Below are positions 5,848 through 6,593 of a DNA stretch of 6,593 nucleotides, in pieces. Within the stretch, counting starts at the first letter, position 1; each line of letters begins with the position of its first letter. The stretch is from an uncultured Micrococcales bacterium (GTDB lineage Bacteria; Actinomycetota; Actinomycetes; Actinomycetales; Microbacteriaceae). Under the pieces are notes generated by a model. That model made no database searches, had not been told where the DNA came from, and saw only the letters and a list, made by a program, of their open reading frames with translations. The position numbers and the translations under genes were made by a program. Where the stretch lies: NCBI GenBank assembly GCA_903831585.1, contig CAIKYE010000016.1:1-6593 (forward strand), written 5' to 3'.

Positions 5848-6593
5848 CTAGTCTGCTACCAAAATCGATTCTTGAAGTTCGACGGCAACCACTCGGGGTT
5901 TCTTACCCGTGCGGTTTAGGTGCACCACAAGCATCTGCCCTGGCCTAAGCGTGCTTGCCGCAATAATCTCTCGCCGCAGCTCGGCTGAGGCAAAGCCACC
6001 GATGGTCTTGAGAATTGTGGGCAGCGAGGGTCGGTGAGAACACACCACGGTTGCCTTGTTGATTTCAATCAAATCTTCGATCACGTTGCTGGTTCTGGCC
6101 GGACGTTTGGCGTTGCCAAGTTCGCTCAGTTGAGAGCGTTCAACCACGGCCAACTTGAACTTCTCGGCGAATGGCTTCACGGTGTCTCGGCAGCGCTTCC
6201 AGGGGCTGGCAATGACCTTCTTGACTCCGAAGGCCGTCAGTGGCTTGATCAGGGCCTTTGCCTGCTGTTTGCCGAAGTCGTGCAGGGGTCGCTTGCCGTC
6301 GTCGACGGTCTTGCCACCCTTCCAATCGGCTCTGGCCATTGCCCTCGCGTGCCTCAGCACAATAAGCGGCTTGGTGTCGAGCAGGCCTCGGTCGAAAAGG
6401 TCTAGCAGGGCGGTAAGCGGCTTCTCGTCGAACTCGTAACTCAAAAGTTTTTTGGCCTGCTGCGGTGTCTTCCAGTCGACTTTTTCGACCTCTTCGCTTG
6501 GCTTGAATTTGCTATCGGCCATGGCCTTATCGCTGACTTTCGCCGCCCAGTAGTGCACCTGTTTTTTGTCGCCGTTAGGCAGCTTGTAGTTGA
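5848..6593 (-). CDS. MutT1-like Nudix hydrolase + histidine phosphatase, N-terminus cut by window
   Basis: The frame runs open through the right edge. It encodes the last part of a Nudix domain followed by a SixA-type histidine phosphatase, the architecture of mycobacterial MutT1 (Rv2985), which hydrolyses 8-oxo-dGTP/8-oxo-GTP and diadenosine polyphosphates. The visible part starts NYKLPNGDKKQVHYWAAKV, closely like MutT1's KKVHYWAAR; the catalytic Nudix box must lie outside the window. A GTG at 6558 is internal, not the start. Counting from that GTG, the phosphatase domain begins near residue 64 with LRHA (R69, catalytic H70), then RPL (90-92), SPWKRC (118-123), E146 in LSE, and CSHRP (173-177) with the second active-site H175. 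As I recall, M. tuberculosis MutT1 has lost that second histidine (CTQGK), whereas this protein keeps it. It is the first visible gene of the three-gene - strand operon. In many actinobacteria a polyphosphate kinase gene lies next to this one; it would be outside the window. Confidence 0.92.
   Translation of the reverse strand, partial: NYKLPNGDKKQVHYWAAKVSDKAMADSKFKPSEEVEKVDWKTPQQAKKLLSYEFDEKPLTALLDLFDRGLLDTKPLIVLRHARAMARADWKGGKTVDDGKRPLHDFGKQQAKALIKPLTAFGVKKVIASPWKRCRDTVKPFAEKFKLAVVERSQLSELGNAKRPARTSNVIEDLIEINKATVVCSHRPSLPTILKTIGGFASAELRREIIAASTLRPGQMLVVHLNRTGKKPRVVAVELQESILVAD

Noticed and set aside
6034..6405. 123-residue + strand open frame
   Set aside because: It is antisense to the histidine phosphatase domain, whose motifs are clearly on the - strand.
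6558..6558. GTG at 6558 as the start of the Nudix/phosphatase gene
   Set aside because: The frame continues upstream to the window edge with residues that match MutT1 before HYWAA, so the GTG codes for an internal valine.
1..6593. TGA reassigned as a sense codon, suggested by the absence of TGA stops
   Set aside because: All eight proteins have expected family lengths under the standard bacterial code, and none needs read-through of TGA; eight stops are too few to infer recoding.

Overview
The window looks like chromosomal DNA from a small-genome actinobacterium. A freshwater Microbacteriaceae relative (Rhodoluna/Aquiluna type) is my best guess, but this is inference. The support is a roughly balanced GC content, lower than classic high-GC actinobacteria; a MutT1-type Nudix-plus-histidine-phosphatase fusion; an actinobacterial-style short UbiA protein; very tight gene packing; and starts that lack Shine-Dalgarno sequences but have a -10 box just upstream. 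The window holds eight protein genes (one cut by the right edge) and one tRNA. I see no mobile element, CRISPR array, rRNA or prophage.

Layout. On the + strand, 37-705 encodes an aquaporin-family channel whose selectivity-filter residues resemble arsenical-transporting AqpS proteins. It is followed after 23 bases by a short UbiA-type prenyltransferase (729-1403). A conserved uncharacterised CxxCD protein (1406-1795, - strand) converges on it with two bases between the stop codons. A 54-base divergent spacer then leads to a cytoplasmic FKBP-type prolyl isomerase (1850-2218, +). A shared bidirectional terminator hairpin (2236-2267) separates this from tRNA-Lys(UUU) on the - strand (2271-2347). 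A second divergent spacer carries the tRNA promoter and the promoter of a Gfo/Idh/MocA oxidoreductase (2406-3461, +).

From 3458 to the right edge everything is on the - strand and reads as one operon. In transcription order it holds a MutT1-like Nudix/histidine phosphatase (5' end outside the window), a YbjT-like SDR + DUF2867 protein, and an EamA/DMT exporter. The spacers between these genes are 4 and 13 bases. The last gene shares a CTAG with the oppositely directed oxidoreductase, so one palindrome supplies both stop codons.

The genes do not form a single obvious pathway: they are nucleotide-pool sanitation, redox enzymes, transport and protein folding. I did not find a convincing new multi-gene system. 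The observations most worth checking are the arginine-free filter of the aquaporin, the UbiA protein that ends two helices early, the uncharacterised CxxCD protein, the matching leaderless promoter architecture, and the near-exclusive use of TAG stops in a CTAG context.
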